DNA of 64,000 nucleotides from Onchidella celtica (lineage: Eukaryota > Mollusca > Gastropoda > Systellommatophora > Onchidiidae), in NCBI GenBank assembly GCA_963931925.1, contig OZ007570.1, positions 53,202,380 through 53,266,379 on the forward strand, in the 5' to 3' direction. Position 1 is the first letter of the stretch, and each line of letters starts with the position of its first letter. Below, piece by piece: positions 11,401-22,377 of the stretch. The notes below the pieces were generated by a model. That model saw nothing but the letters and a program-made list of their open reading frames with translations, was not told the origin of the DNA and made no database searches. The position numbers and the translations under genes were made by a program.

Positions 11401-11895
11401 GAAAACGGAGATCAGAAATATCAGTTCGACGCTTACATTTTGTACTCGAAACATGACAGTGGATTTGTCCTTAAGGAATGTTTGAGGGAGCTGGAGGAAA
11501 AACGAGGTCATAGAGTGTGTGTTGAACATCGGGACTTCCTCGTGGGATCCATTATGACAACTACTATTACTAACGCAATCACTTGCAGCAAAATGACCCT
11601 GCCGGTTATTTCTCCTGACTTCTGGGACAGCGAATGGTCTGAGTACGGTGTGCAGATGGCTACCATGGAAGATATTCACGCCAAACGAACGGTCCTCCAC
11701 CTGCTGTTATATAGGCCTGTGACCCTGGAAAAGATGCCTCGTGTTCTCCTCAAGGTCCACAAAGACAACGAGTTCGCCGAGTATCCGCCAGAGACATGTC
11801 GTGAAGATGTCAGAAAAACATTCTGGGATTCTTTATCGCATACCATTGGTCATATTGCCGATACTGAGGCTGGACCAGAGAATGGTGATACGTAA
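8448..11895 (+). pseudogene. Toll-like receptor, copy 1, disrupted
   Basis: This is a nearly full-length TLR copy with the same layout as the intact gene at 60543. It has a signal peptide (MRAYLHLLVVSQCLLFIDN), an N-terminal low-complexity region, a leucine-rich repeat ectodomain, a C-terminal Cys cap (LPCTCDS), one membrane helix and a cytoplasmic TIR domain ending at a natural TAA (11893-11895). Four lesions are visible against copy 2: AGA to TGA at 8787-8789; a 10-nt deletion near 9050; a 1-nt deletion near 9703; and a TAA at 10813-10815. The last ~350 codons (from 10816) are open and almost identical to copy 2, so the loss is recent or this part is kept similar by gene conversion. A short membrane-TIR product from an internal start is conceivable but not shown. 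Confidence 0.9.
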
Positions 11896-12548
11896 TTAGT
11901 TTCTTTCCTTGTTTCTTTCTTTGGATGAGGGGGATGGGGACCTTTCCTTTACCGTATGTAGTTCACGTACTGATCTTTCTCTCAGTTAATAATATTTTCA
12001 GAAAAGTATTTGAGACAGAAGAAGTGAAAGCTGCGTCCATACTCCAAATTCCATTGATGATCTCACAAGGTTTAAAGTTCATATGTTACACATTGCGGGA
12101 TATCATAAATTTTTCATATATATTATGCACGTGCTTATGAAATATTGTTGCTATAGACCTTGTTTGAGCAAAAAAGAAGTAACTGATAGTGAATGAATGA
12201 GCATGCAAGGATGTTGTTATCAATTTGTTAAGAGACCACAGAATTTCTGTATGACCAGAAGCTCGTGTACTCTCTTTTGTTTTTATTCTTTTAGAATTTT
12301 CTATGCAATTTTCTTGATGTTTGTCGCTAACGTGATCTTTACACATTTTTTCCTGCCTTTTAGCCTTTCACGTAGTTGTTGAATGCATTTTGCTTTTTAA
12401 TGTGGCAATTTATTATGTCTTTCATTAAATACGGGTAGTTCTAGTGGTTTTTCACGTATTCTCCCATGTTATGATTCTACCGACTAACTGTTGATGTCTC
12501 TCTTGAGCCTTATAATATGTGTTGTGTGAAAGCTATTCGCATTACATA

Positions 12549-12566
12549 CGAGCGAGCGAGCGAGCG

Positions 12567-12610
<44 letters not shown>

Positions 12611-12626
12611 AGAGGAGAGAGAGAGG

Positions 12627-12657
<31 letters not shown>

Positions 12658-12680
12658 GGAGAGAGAGAGAGAGAGAGAGT
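12549..12680. repeat. (GA)n microsatellite with a (GAGC)n edge
   Basis: GAGCGAGCGAGC repeats pass into a long imperfect GA array with a short poly(G) interruption. The Arg/Glu and Ser/Leu-rich frames that cross it are repeat artefacts. Confidence 0.95.
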
Positions 12681-12696
12681 TTTTTTATTATTTCTT

Positions 12697-12757
12697 TGTG
12701 AAGCGCTTTGCGTCCACTTTCTGGAAACAGGCGCTATATAAATGAACTCCATCATTA
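12697..12757 (+). repeat. SINE-like tail fragment
   Basis: GTGAAGCGCTTTGCG followed about 20 bases later by GGCGCTATATAAATG is the paired motif found at the 3' end of many invertebrate SINEs. It lies directly after the (GA)n array. Confidence 0.5.
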
Positions 12758-13175
12758 ATACTGTCATTTTTGAACGTTTATGTGAACATGTAAAGAATGT
12801 ATTTTTAAACTTTTTTTTTTTTTGCTTTTACTATTTAACCCGCATGTACTGATTATACGCAGTCCTTAAGCTTATGGATTAATTTTTTATGATTAGATTT
12901 GAGACCTATTAAGGGCACAAAATAATAACAAATTTTCAGAAAGTATGATGTTCTCATTGATAACTAGATAATTGGGAAAAAGGATTTTTATGGCTTTGCT
13001 GTTCTATGGGTATTATTCTATGTAATATAATAATGATATTAAAAGGGGGCTTACAGATTCCTATAACTGTAAAGAGGCTAACCTAATGCCAGAGGAACAG
13101 AGCAGATAAAATGTTATTGCAGATATTACGGGGGCTATTCAAACTGTAAACAGAGCAGAACAGAGCAGTGCAAAA

Positions 13176-13199
13176 CATAGATATAGTACACTAGATCGC
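13176..13199 (-). other. 24-nt word shared by three loci
   Basis: On the minus strand this reads GCGATCTAGTGTACTATATC plus TATG. The identical 24-mer is at 22901-22924 and 33527-33550 on the plus strand. Here, as at 33527, it lies downstream (on its own strand) of an ATGGCGGCC word. Flanking sequence is otherwise unrelated, so it may be the end or core of a transposon family, or a promoter-like element. Confidence 0.6.
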
Positions 13200-13415
13200 C
13201 GACTCTCATTGGTCGGTGGAAAGGAAACCGACGCTTCCCAGGAAGTCCGGCCGCCATTGTTTAAGCCTGATAAACAGCAGACGGCGTACTCTTCCTGTGC
13301 AGTTTCACTTTCGTTTTTTTTTGACATCGTTATTGTTTCAAAATCGACTGCAAACTCCAGCTGACAATTTGAAAGGTAAGGAATCACAAGATATTTATTT
13401 GATTGGTTTTATTAT

Positions 13416-14574
13416 TGTCACAAATCCCAGACTGGGAGATGTAATAATTATAACAAGACAACAATCACGAACGAACAAGTTTAACACTTAACAGAACAAC
13501 CCATCAGACTCACACATTTATTATACATAAACATAAAGATAATAGCGCAAATACAGACATTATATTATTCAATTCAACTGCCGTACAACGGCCTTCTCCC
13601 GTACGCACACTTCCTCGGGTCCACTACCCGGTAGTTACTTTCTAAAGACACTTCGGTCTCAGCTTCTCCTCTCCATGTCTTAATAGCACATTAATATTTC
13701 AATGGCACCGCAGTCTCTCAGTAGCCCCTTCCTATTGCCATAACACATTAGCATTCCAATAGCACATCAACATGGCAATAGCACATTAGCATTTCAATAG
13801 CACATCAACATGGCAATAGCACATTAGCATTTCAATAACACATTCACGATCATATATACGTCCCTGTCGGTGGCCAGACTGCCACGACTCATGTGCTGCG
13901 ACTGTCCTACACGACAGCGTCACTCCTGGCCTATGTGTGGCCTTCGGCCCTATGCTGGCCTATCCCCTGTGCTCACCGTAGGCGGCGCTCTTCGGCCCGT
14001 CCCCGGCACCTACAAGAATAACATTACATTGGTATAATACCATACCACTTCTATTCACTTCACCCCTCCTTACAACTCATGAAGCGTACACACAATAGTT
14101 CACATTTCACTCACCAAACATCTTACGGTAACACACCTCCACTGTAGTACACAATACTCACTCTCGCTACAAATCCATGAACTCAACTTTCATCTATCGT
14201 TCATGGCGCACATTGCTATATACAGTATCAAGGACTTCCACATTCCTCACATATACTTATTTACATCATGGTAATAGACGAATATAATACATCAATCATA
14301 ATTATCAATCCTCGTTCCACCTACCAGTCATCATTGGAAAAAACACTACTCCCAAGTCTTCCGACTGCTCTCCTTATGTTCGCCCTCTGGGGCTTTCTCC
14401 TGCGTCCGCTCTCTAGGACGTCTTAGTGTGCAGTGATAGTAATACAGCGCTCTCGCCTCATTCAGACCCCCCCACTCACAACATGCACGCTTTCCCTTAC
14501 CCCGTGGCCCGTGGGTTAACTTTATTCTAACCCTCTTCTCGTAACTACTGATCCTCGCTCACTCGCTCGTGACA
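13416..14574. mobile_element. Solo LTR (1159 bp) with target duplication ATTAT
   Basis: The segment starts TGTCACAAATCC, ends GCTCGTGACA, and is flanked by the 5-bp duplication ATTAT at 13411-13415 and 14575-14579. It contains no gag or pol. The TG...CA ends, the 5-bp duplication and the LTR-like length fit recombination between two LTRs leaving one behind. The ending CTCGTGACA is also the last part of the LTR at 15365-16587, which suggests a related family. A ~38-bp minisatellite (ATAGCACATCAACATGGC type) lies at about 13741-13838. Confidence 0.85.
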
Positions 14575-15359
14575 ATTATCTTGTTTACCAAGAGTTTTAG
14601 TCTGTTTGTTGCAAAGTTAGTGAGGAACAGGCTCTCGTTCTGCCAGCAGTGGCAGCGCGTCATTGACCGCTATGATCTAATCTAGATCTAGATTTATGTG
14701 GGTGCAATTAACCGAATACAATGGGCCTGGCAAGATTTTTTATATAGACTAGATCTATATTATATGAGAATGGCTTTCTGATGTTGTTTGTCAAAAGTTT
14801 GTGTTAGTTTATTGCAAATTTAATGAGGAACAGGCTCGCGTACCGCTAGCAGTCAATAGCGTGGCGTCATTGACCCAAGTACAGCAGTCAGCATCACTGT
14901 CTGCTAATGCTATATAACGGTATTGATAACAGAACAGCTAGTGTGGTTTGGCTAATCAGATTTCGTTTCTTGAACTGCTTTCGTAACTTCTGTTTTGGCT
15001 GTGCAACTTATTATTCTCAGCCCGGACATCTGGCACAGTACATTAATGTCTGATGTCAATTGATGCTCAGTGATGAATATGAGTAGGCTACTGAGGGAAA
15101 AAAAAGTTAAGAGAGGTGTGCTTACAATTACATTTGCTTTGGGTAGCTATGTAAGCAATTAAAAAGGCCCATTATGAAGAGCTAGCACAGTAGGTGATAG
15201 AGGCAAGGATGAAATTCATATGTGAAATAGACTTAATACTGATAATGTAGCTGTTCCTCAGTCAGTCAGTGTTAACTATGAAGATATATAGGCCTATTAT
15301 ATTTAAAAAAATATAGATCTAGAGTTTGTAAAACAGGACAAAAGACTAAGTCTGTTGAT
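14575..15359. other. Non-coding spacer with a local duplication
   Basis: No gene is seen. Two diverged copies of an ~80-bp block lie at about 14600-14680 and 14795-14875. They share TTGCAAA, ATGAGGAACAGGCTC or GTGAGGAACAGGCTC, and GCGTCATTGACC. AT-rich strings with AGATCTA are frequent between them. Confidence 0.5.
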
Positions 15360-15364
15360 CTGAT

Positions 15365-16587
15365 TGTCATGATTCGGATGTTATTAAAACTCACGCAGAG
15401 AGTGAGTTGTTTTTTTATCAGGGCCATGAGAAATTGGCTGGTGGCCTTGAACGGCCCTCGCGAATTATAGTTGGTGAGTAAATAAATGTAAAGTTAAACT
15501 TAGAGTCACGCTTGTCGGTTTTAATGTTCGTGATTAATAAGTAATGGAGTAGGGGTGAAACAAGGTGGGGATAGTTGACATTGTTAAGTATGACTAGACG
15601 AGTTTTTGCACGTTAACTGGCTGGTAGAATAGTGCAGACGTATTACTACAATTAAAATGAGGGGGAGGTTTCGACCTAGGAGATAGCTGAACTAATTGGG
15701 CCAGCGGACTAGCACGCTGGGTAGTTAGATAGTATAAAACATCGTGTAACGTTCAGATTTAGGAATACAGACGAGCAGAAGCATCGTGTCGTGAAGTATC
15801 TCCGGTTGACCAGTACCTGAACTGTGTGCTTTGAAGACAAGAAGTCCTTGCTAACGGACTGACTGAGCTCTAGAAAGAAAGGTCTGAGTGGGCTGACCTT
15901 TGAAAGCCCACGCTGCGCTATATTGATGTTCGCGCCTACCAGTAGGCGTGACCAATGGTAATATATCTTATTTGTTCAAGCATAATAGAGATCGGAGATA
16001 GAGAGAGAACTACAGCCTCATAGGGAGACTAAGGAAACCCCAGCTGGCACTCGACCACGAGTGTCCTGTATCATAGATCTATTGCCATAGTATGATTGGA
16101 ATAATATAGCACATTGTTGATGAATTGAATAGTGATTGTGCATAAAATATAGTCTTTTGGCAACTGCTTAAATTACCTACAAGCCGAAGAGTGCTTCTGT
16201 AGGCTTTGAACATACTGGGCTCTCCTAACACTCAAGCCCATATGATTTAGGGAGAGTTTGCCTGGCGACTGGCCAGTGGCGACTCAACTGTCACTTTAAA
16301 TTGATATCTAGTTTCGTATAATATACCTATTTGCTATTGATTGCAGTACCTCCATAGTTACATGAATATCATTGGTTAAGTTATTAATTAGAGTTCTTTT
16401 GGTTTGAATATATACCCCTATTGTCTTTTGTTTTGTTATTAATATTTATGTAAACTATGGCCTGACCGGCCTGACATATATACGCTCTAGTTATTTAATA
16501 CTTTTCTTGTGTGGTTGTGTCCGAGTGTGAGTTAGCTGCCTCTCGTGCAGTCGTAACATCCCCAAGACCCTAACTCTGCTCGTGACA
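15365..16587 (+). repeat. 5' LTR of the plus-strand gypsy element
   Basis: It starts TGTCATGATTCGG directly after target copy CTGAT and ends TCTGCTCGTGACA. The last 654 bp (15934-16587) match 21129-21782. The first 569 bp have no partner because of the deletion at the 3' end. Confidence 0.85.
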
Positions 16588-16589
16588 TC

Positions 16590-16602
16590 TGGAGGGGACC
16601 CC
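16590..16602 (+). other. Probable primer-binding site
   Basis: TGGAGGGGACCCC begins two bases after the LTR end. The minus-strand element has TGGAGGGGACAC one base after its own LTR. The leading TGG would pair with a tRNA CCA end. The tRNA species is not identified. Confidence 0.7.
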
Positions 16603-17774
16603 ACTGACATCTGAAGAGGACCCGTCACCCTCTGACATCTAGAGGACACTACTATCATCTGAAGAGGACCCCGTCAACAGCTGCAGGTCTACCACTCTAG
16701 ACTCCACTGTTATTTATGTCATTTTTGTAGTTTATAGTTTTGTATACTGCTGATTTTTGTTTTTGTTTCTCCCCCACATGTCTGGCATGTCCTCTCGTCA
16801 TTGATCCTGGGACCACTACGAGGGACTGACAGCTAGCATCAGGAAAAGACAAGACCAGCGCTGTGGACCAAAGGAAAGAGCCAGTCCATTTTGCCCAGTT
16901 AAGTGAACCATCTGTATTTGTCTTCGTTTGAGGGGTTCGTCGTTCCAGCTCCCCTACTTTTGACAGGCATTATTTTTCTTTTGTGTTAGATTAGATAGGC
17001 GGGTGGTTGGAAGGGATCGAGACTCAGCATACCTCTTTTTGCCAGACTAGCAGATCTAGATGGCGTTTAAAACGAATAGGAGATATGCTTTGCCTTGAAT
17101 AGTTCTGTAGGGACCTGTTATTCGTATAGATTGTTAGCGCTCTATCTTCCTCGTATTTTAGGAAGACGTCTCTCCTGTTCTTTTTCTTACCTTTTTGTAG
17201 ATAGTTTCAGGTTAGTCAGGTCTGTTGTCGTTTGTTCTTTCTGTTAGTCTCGTCTTACTCTCCATGTAATTCTTTTCCATTATAGTGTTGCATTATTATA
17301 TTTTGTATTCATACTTGCTATATTATTGCCTGGGATAAATCACGTGTCTAGGGCACGTTGAGAGATAATCTGGATATTAGAGTTGTTAGGCTTGTATAGC
17401 CAAGGAAGTTAATATCGTGAATATTGATTTATTCCGATTTATAGCAGAGGGAACGCTGCTAGGAGTGTACGGAAAATACACTGGGAATATTACATTGGTA
17501 TCGTTAGTTAACGACCAATCACGGAAGCAGTAGACTGACTGCTTGAGGATTAGGAGAAATACGTGGAGTTAAGTGATCACTGAGATAGCTCAACCACTAC
17601 TTGGTTGACTAAGACGTACAGTTTGTTGTTGATTTCGTTAATTTCGTTCATACTGCAGGAACGAACACCCGCAGAGTGCAATTGATAAATTGCTTCAAGG
17701 GAGAATAAAGTTAGAGATTTTTCAGAAGCTGTCCTCGATTAGGACATTATTATATCGCATTATCGACCGATATC
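16603..17774 (+). other. Leader of the plus-strand gypsy element
   Basis: This is an untranslated leader of about 1.2 kb between the primer-binding site and gag. It starts with imperfect repeats of the type GACATCTGAAGAGGACCC (16590-16680). No open frame resembles a protein. Confidence 0.6.
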
Positions 17775-19699
17775 ATGGCCGAACTACAGAAATATTTGGA
17801 ACTAGCCCAATCATTTGGCATACCGGAAGCTCAGCGTGCTTCTTGGGTAGACCAGAAACTGAAAGAAGAACGAGAAGAAAAGGCTGCGCGGAGAGATTAC
17901 GAGAAGAAAAGGCCGCGGAGATATTACGCCAAGAAAAGGCCGCGGAGATATTACGCCAAGAAAAGGCCGCGGAGATATTACGCCAAGAAAAGGCCGCGGA
18001 GATATTACGCCAAGAAAAAGCTGCGGAACGAGACGATAGAGCCGCGGAACGCGCGGAAAAACAGGCTCAAAGAGAGTACGAGCTCGCTTTGAAACAGTTA
18101 GAAGCGAAGCAAGCCCAACCTACCGGGGCTCCGGAAGTTACTTCCAATAATAAAACGAAGCCTAAATTGCCAACCTTTAATGATAAGGTTGATCGTATTG
18201 ATTCCTACCTACACCGCTTCGAACTCCATGCCGTTTGCGCGGGATGGCAGCGTAGTGAGTACACGTCATGCCTCGCCAATCTTTTGACAGGGAGAGCGTT
18301 GGAAGTTTTCCATAGCCTCACTATTGATGACGCTAGGGACTATGACATTCTAAAGACCGCGCTATTAAAGCGTTTCCAACATACGGAAGATGGATTTCAT
18401 AAGCGTTTCCGCGATTGCAAGCCGGAGGCATCTGAGAATTTCTCTACTTACGTGGACCGCCTCCGCCACCTACTCAGCCGTTGGACTGAGTTGGCCGGTG
18501 TGGAAGAGGGAAACTACAAGAAACTATATGATTTGATAATTAAAGACCAAATATATATGTCCTGCCACACGGACCTGGTGGCGCATTTTAAGGAACAAGC
18601 CCCCAAAACTACCGTCGAGATAACATCGATAGCGGAACGGTATGCTGCGGCTCACCCTAATCGATCGTTAGCTAAAGCTAAAGTAAGCGAACCGTGTTAC
18701 GCCGGCGCTGCTACTAAGACACCGGTACCGTCGAGACAATCAAGACAGCCCTTTCGACAGTCGCCGCAGGTTCGTCCACGGTCCGAGCCGCCGGTTAGCA
18801 GGAGGCAACCGAATCCCCATAAATTTTCTCGGGAATGGGAACCCCGATATACACGTCCTTTCCCTACCGGAGGACCGCGTAACAACTACTATCAAGCGCC
18901 CACATTTCCTTCTTATCGAGGTACACCTCGAAGGGATGATAATCCAGTCTACTGTTATAGATGTGGCGCCGGAGGCCACATTGCGCGACAATGCAGAGTT
19001 AGATTAGATGCGGCAAATGCATGCTCTGTAGCATTCACCGAAAACCGCGGTTACAGAACTAGGAATGCCGAAACCGTAGATAAAGTTATTCCAGTTATGT
19101 CCGCCCTCCACGAGCGAGGCGCGCTGACATTGTATGAGGGACGAGTAAACGCCATACGAGCATCCGTATTGCGAGATTCAGGCTGTACGACCGTCGGTGT
19201 ACGTGAATCGCTGGTCCGTCCTGCACAACTCCTGGATCGCGATGCGACATGCATTACTTTTGGTGGTTCAGTTGAACATTTTCGTTTGGCGGAAATATAT
19301 GTTGACACACCGTTTATAACTGGTGTTGTCACGGCCTGCGTGCTACCAAATCCGGTCGCCGACCTAATCATTGGGAATATTCCCCACTTAAAGGACGTCT
19401 CCGATTGCGAACTCGGGATTTGGGATGATAACGACATTGCGTGTGTCACGACAAGACAACAATCGCGTCGCCAGAGTGACGACACATTACGATCGCCTGT
19501 AGTCGATTTGGATGTAACCCCCGAGATTTTTCGTAACGAACAGCGCACAGATCCATCACTAAAGCCCCTCTTTGCTAAGATTGATCCGGACAACCCGGAT
19601 ACATCCAGGTTCTGCCTTAAAGACGACCTCCTATATCGCGTTTTTCGGGGAAAGCGCGAAACTATTTTGCAATTGGTCATACCGAGATCATTTCGCTGA
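17775..19699 (+). pseudogene. Gag-protease region, plus-strand gypsy, frameshifted
   Basis: The Gag start is the ATG at 17775 (MAELQKYLELAQSFGIPEAQ), matching the Gag start of the minus-strand element. A one-base insertion near 17888 moves the rest into another frame, which then stays open to 19699. A 27-bp unit repeated four times (17904-18011) makes a charged EKAAEILRQ coiled-coil-like stretch. Further along are the Gag body (KPKLPTFNDKVDRIDSYLHR), one CCHC knuckle (CYRCGAGGHIARQC) and a protease with the active-site triplet DSG (LRDSGCTTVG). It ends at a TGA (19697-19699), where the sister element has a CGA Arg codon; this is a CpG-type transition. Gag and Pol share one frame, so no ribosomal frameshift is needed between them. 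Confidence 0.85.
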
Positions 19700-21128
19700 G
19701 ACATCACCCGCCTCGCGCACGACACGCCATTGGCGGGCCACCAAGGCAAAGCGAGAACAAAATCGAGAGTCCTGTCTCAGTTTTTTTGGCCCGGGGTTTA
19801 CGGGGACATAAATAGCTATGTGTCGCGTTGCGATACATGCCAGAAAAGAACCCCCAAAGGAAAAACTTCGCGGGCACCTATACAAGAGATGCCGCCGGTT
19901 TCCACTCCATTTCAGCGAGTTGCCGTCGACATCGTCGGGCCATTACCGAAGTCGGATAGAGGCCATCGGTTTATTCTATCGGTAATCGATTATGCCACCC
20001 GTTGGCCTGAGGCTGTCCCTTTAAAGGAAATATCGGCCGATCACGTCGCCGAGGCATTGGTGACCATATTCACACGTGTCGGATTCCCGTCCGAATTATT
20101 GTCCGATAGAGGTCCGCAATTCACCTCTGACCTTTTCAGGAAAGTATTGGAACTCACGGGCATTAGGCAGAAACTTACGTCGCCATACCATCCACAGTCC
20201 AATGGCTGTTGCGAGCGCTGGAATGCCACCATGAAAACTATGCTGGCACGCGTTTCCGCCGATAGACCTGGTGACTGGGACCGTCGACTTCCGGCCATCT
20301 TGTTCGCATATAGGGAACTCCCAAATGCGACAACGGGTTTTTCCCCGTTTGAACTTTTATACGGTCGAAAACCACGTGGCCCGATGGCCATTTTACGCGA
20401 TTTATACGCCGGTTCTGATACCGACGTTCCTGATACGCGATCCGCGTATCAGTACATAGTCGATCTCCGACATAGAATAGTTAATGCATGCGACCTGGCT
20501 CGACAATTTGCATGCGTACGGACCAGGTCATTTATAGGATATCGCGATCGGGGTAGTCGGTTAAGAACCCTGTCAGTCGGAGATCGGGCATTGGTGCTGC
20601 TACCAGAAACGAATAACAAGCTACTCCTCACTTGGAAAGGCCCCTTTCTAGTTAAAAAGCGACTCTCGAGAGTTAATTATCTCATTACCATACGTGGTAA
20701 CGATAAGGTGTACCATATTAATATGTTGAAAAAGTATCTTACCGATGATCAAACTCATCACGATCATTCATGCCATGTTGTGGCCCAAGCAAACGCAGCG
20801 ATGGTCACTATCGATGACAACGACCGGGAGCCATTATCTATGACTAGATCGCTCCTATCCTTGCAAGCCACAGAGGACGCGACTTCCGTTAATATCAATC
20901 CAGAGCTGGATCAAAGTAAGACACAGGACATCATGAATCTTGTTCGGGAGTTTTCGCCAGTATTCACTGATTTGCCGGGTAAAACATCCTTAGTTCAACA
21001 CGTCATCCGGTTGCACTCGGACGTACCCGTGTTTGTCAAACCCTACCCGCGCCCGCTGCAAGCGCACGACACCATACAGTCCGAGGTGGAAAAGATGCTC
21101 AGCTTAGGAGTCATTGAGCGCTCGACGA
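19700..21128 (+). pseudogene. Integrase and truncated RT, plus-strand gypsy
   Basis: This continues in the same frame after the TGA. The HHCC zinc region is visible as a His pair (AHDTPLAGHQG) and CDTC. The DDE core follows: Asp in VAVDIVGPL, Asp in LSDRGPQF and Glu in CCERWN. A C-terminal integrase part (TWKGPFLVKKRLSRVNYL) is followed by the linker and the first RT motif (FVKPYPRPLQ to GVIERSTS). There the frame passes directly into LTR sequence at 21129, and 22 LTR-derived codons follow to a stop. RT palm, YxDD box and RNase H are absent. Confidence 0.88.
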
Positions 21129-21782
21129 GCCTACCAGTAGGCGTGACCAATGGTAATATATCTTATTTGTTCAAGCATAATAGAGATCGGAGATAGAGAG
21201 AGAACTACAGCCTCATAGGAAGACTAACGAAACCCCAGCTGGCACTCGACCACGAGTGTCCTGTATCATAGATCTATTGCCATAGTATGATTGGAATAAT
21301 ATAGCACATTGTTGATGAATTGAATAGTGATTGTGCATAAAATATAGTCTTTTGGCAACTGCTTAAATTACCTACAAGCCGAAGAGTGCTTCTGTAGGCT
21401 TTGAACATACTGGGCTCTCCTAACACTCAAGCCCATATGATTTAGGGAGAGTTTGCCTGGCGACTGGCCAGTGGCGACTCAACTGTCACTTTAAATTGAT
21501 ATCTAGTTTCGTATAATATACCTATTTGCTATTGATTGCAGTACCTCCATAGTTACATGAATATCATTGGTTAAGTTATTAATTAAAGTTTTTTTGGTTT
21601 GAATATATACCCCTATTGTCTTTTGTTTTGTTATTAATATTTATGTAAACTATGGCCTGACCGGCCTGACATATATACGCTCTAGTTATTTAATACTTTT
21701 CTTGTGTGGTTGTGTCCGAGTGTGAGTTAGCTGCCTCTCGTGCAGTCGTAACATCCCCAAGACCCTAACTCTGCTCGTGACA
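21129..21782 (+). repeat. 3' LTR of the plus-strand gypsy, 5'-truncated
   Basis: It matches 15934-16587 with about four substitutions by eye and ends CTCGTGACA before target copy CTGAT (21783-21787). It lacks the first 569 bp of the LTR. Confidence 0.9.
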
Positions 21783-22377
21783 CTGATAGTCTGCTGAGAC
21801 AGAGATAATCAGAAACAAAGTAGCATTTACAAGATCTTGCAAATAATGCTGACCAGAGGAAACTGATAATAATTTAATTAACCAACATAATTGCAAAATT
21901 CTGGGAAAATTCCAAGCACTATTTACAAGAAGAGATCTGTCTTTTTAGTGTGATCCTGATTATAGATAAATTATAATTGTGCTCTAGTGTTTGCAGTCCT
22001 CTGAAAGGTAAGGATTCGTGTTTTCGAAACATACCAAAGCAGCATCAAATGTCCATAATCCATGTGAGATTAGGCTACAAAAGACATTGACAAAGGAATT
22101 CTTGCAAATAACTCAGCGCCATTCACAAATTCATTTAAGTAGGCGAAGGATGGTGATCATAAAATTTAATTTGTAGCATAGGTCGGTACCTGAATGCATT
22201 TGTTGTTTTTAATACTAGTCTACAAATAAAAATCAATACAGCTAAGTTGCATTTTTTAGTTTCATAAAGCTGCATTTGGTAAAGTTAAGGGCGTTAAAAT
22301 AACTGCACCAAATGTTGAGCTTGCCATGTACAAACTAGCCTTATCTATTGTATTTGTTGTTTACATCTTGCAGGAAA
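21783..22377 (+). other. Upstream region of the THAP ORF
   Basis: No other gene is seen. A splice-donor-like GAAAGGTAAGG lies at about 22003, and an acceptor with a pyrimidine tract (TTTACATCTTGCAG) ends at 22373, five bases before the THAP ATG. Together they could bound a 5' UTR intron. Similar GAAAGGTAAGGA wording occurs near 13371. Confidence 0.4.

Larger units (their letters stand above)
5343..11895 (+). repeat. Segmental duplication, copy 1
   Basis: This segment is paralogous, in direct orientation, to 53288-64000. Shared blocks run from the inner 3' end of the MULE through the TLR upstream region and the whole TLR coding sequence. The copy-1 upstream block is compact. Relative to copy 2 it lacks a ~250-bp insertion (around 53935-54185) and a ~4.2-kb insertion (around 55330-59555), and it has one extra 253-bp MITE. 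The homology edge lies inside the MULE, so the element was there before or at the duplication. Confidence 0.85.
11896..13410. other. Downstream flank of TLR copy 1, no gene
   Basis: This is probably the 3' UTR and flank. A possible polyadenylation signal ATTAAA lies at 12424-12429. No open frame resembles a protein. It contains a (GA)n microsatellite and a SINE-like tail, listed separately, and a GCCGCCATT-bearing block at 13240-13260. Confidence 0.5.
15365..21782 (+). mobile_element. Internally deleted Gmr1-like Ty3/gypsy retrotransposon (plus strand)
   Basis: The element has a complete 5' LTR (15365-16587), a primer-binding site, gag, protease and integrase, the first part of RT, and then a junction straight into the middle of the 3' LTR (21129-21782). 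The 5-bp target duplication CTGAT flanks it at 15360-15364 and 21783-21787. Integrase comes before RT, the order known for Gmr1-like gypsy elements. The 654 bp shared by the two LTRs differ by about four substitutions by eye, so the insertion is young. The deletion removed most of RT, all RNase H, the polypurine tract and the first 569 bp of the 3' LTR. Because only one LTR is truncated, the deletion probably happened after insertion. Confidence 0.9.

Noticed and set aside
11212..11700. 162-codon minus-strand frame, with a counterpart at 63330-63821
   Set aside because: It lies antisense to the TLR TIR region, has no recognisable domain, and its conservation is explained by the sense strand.
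12510..12767. Arg/Glu-rich and Ser/Leu-rich frames
   Set aside because: They are translations of the (GA)n array.
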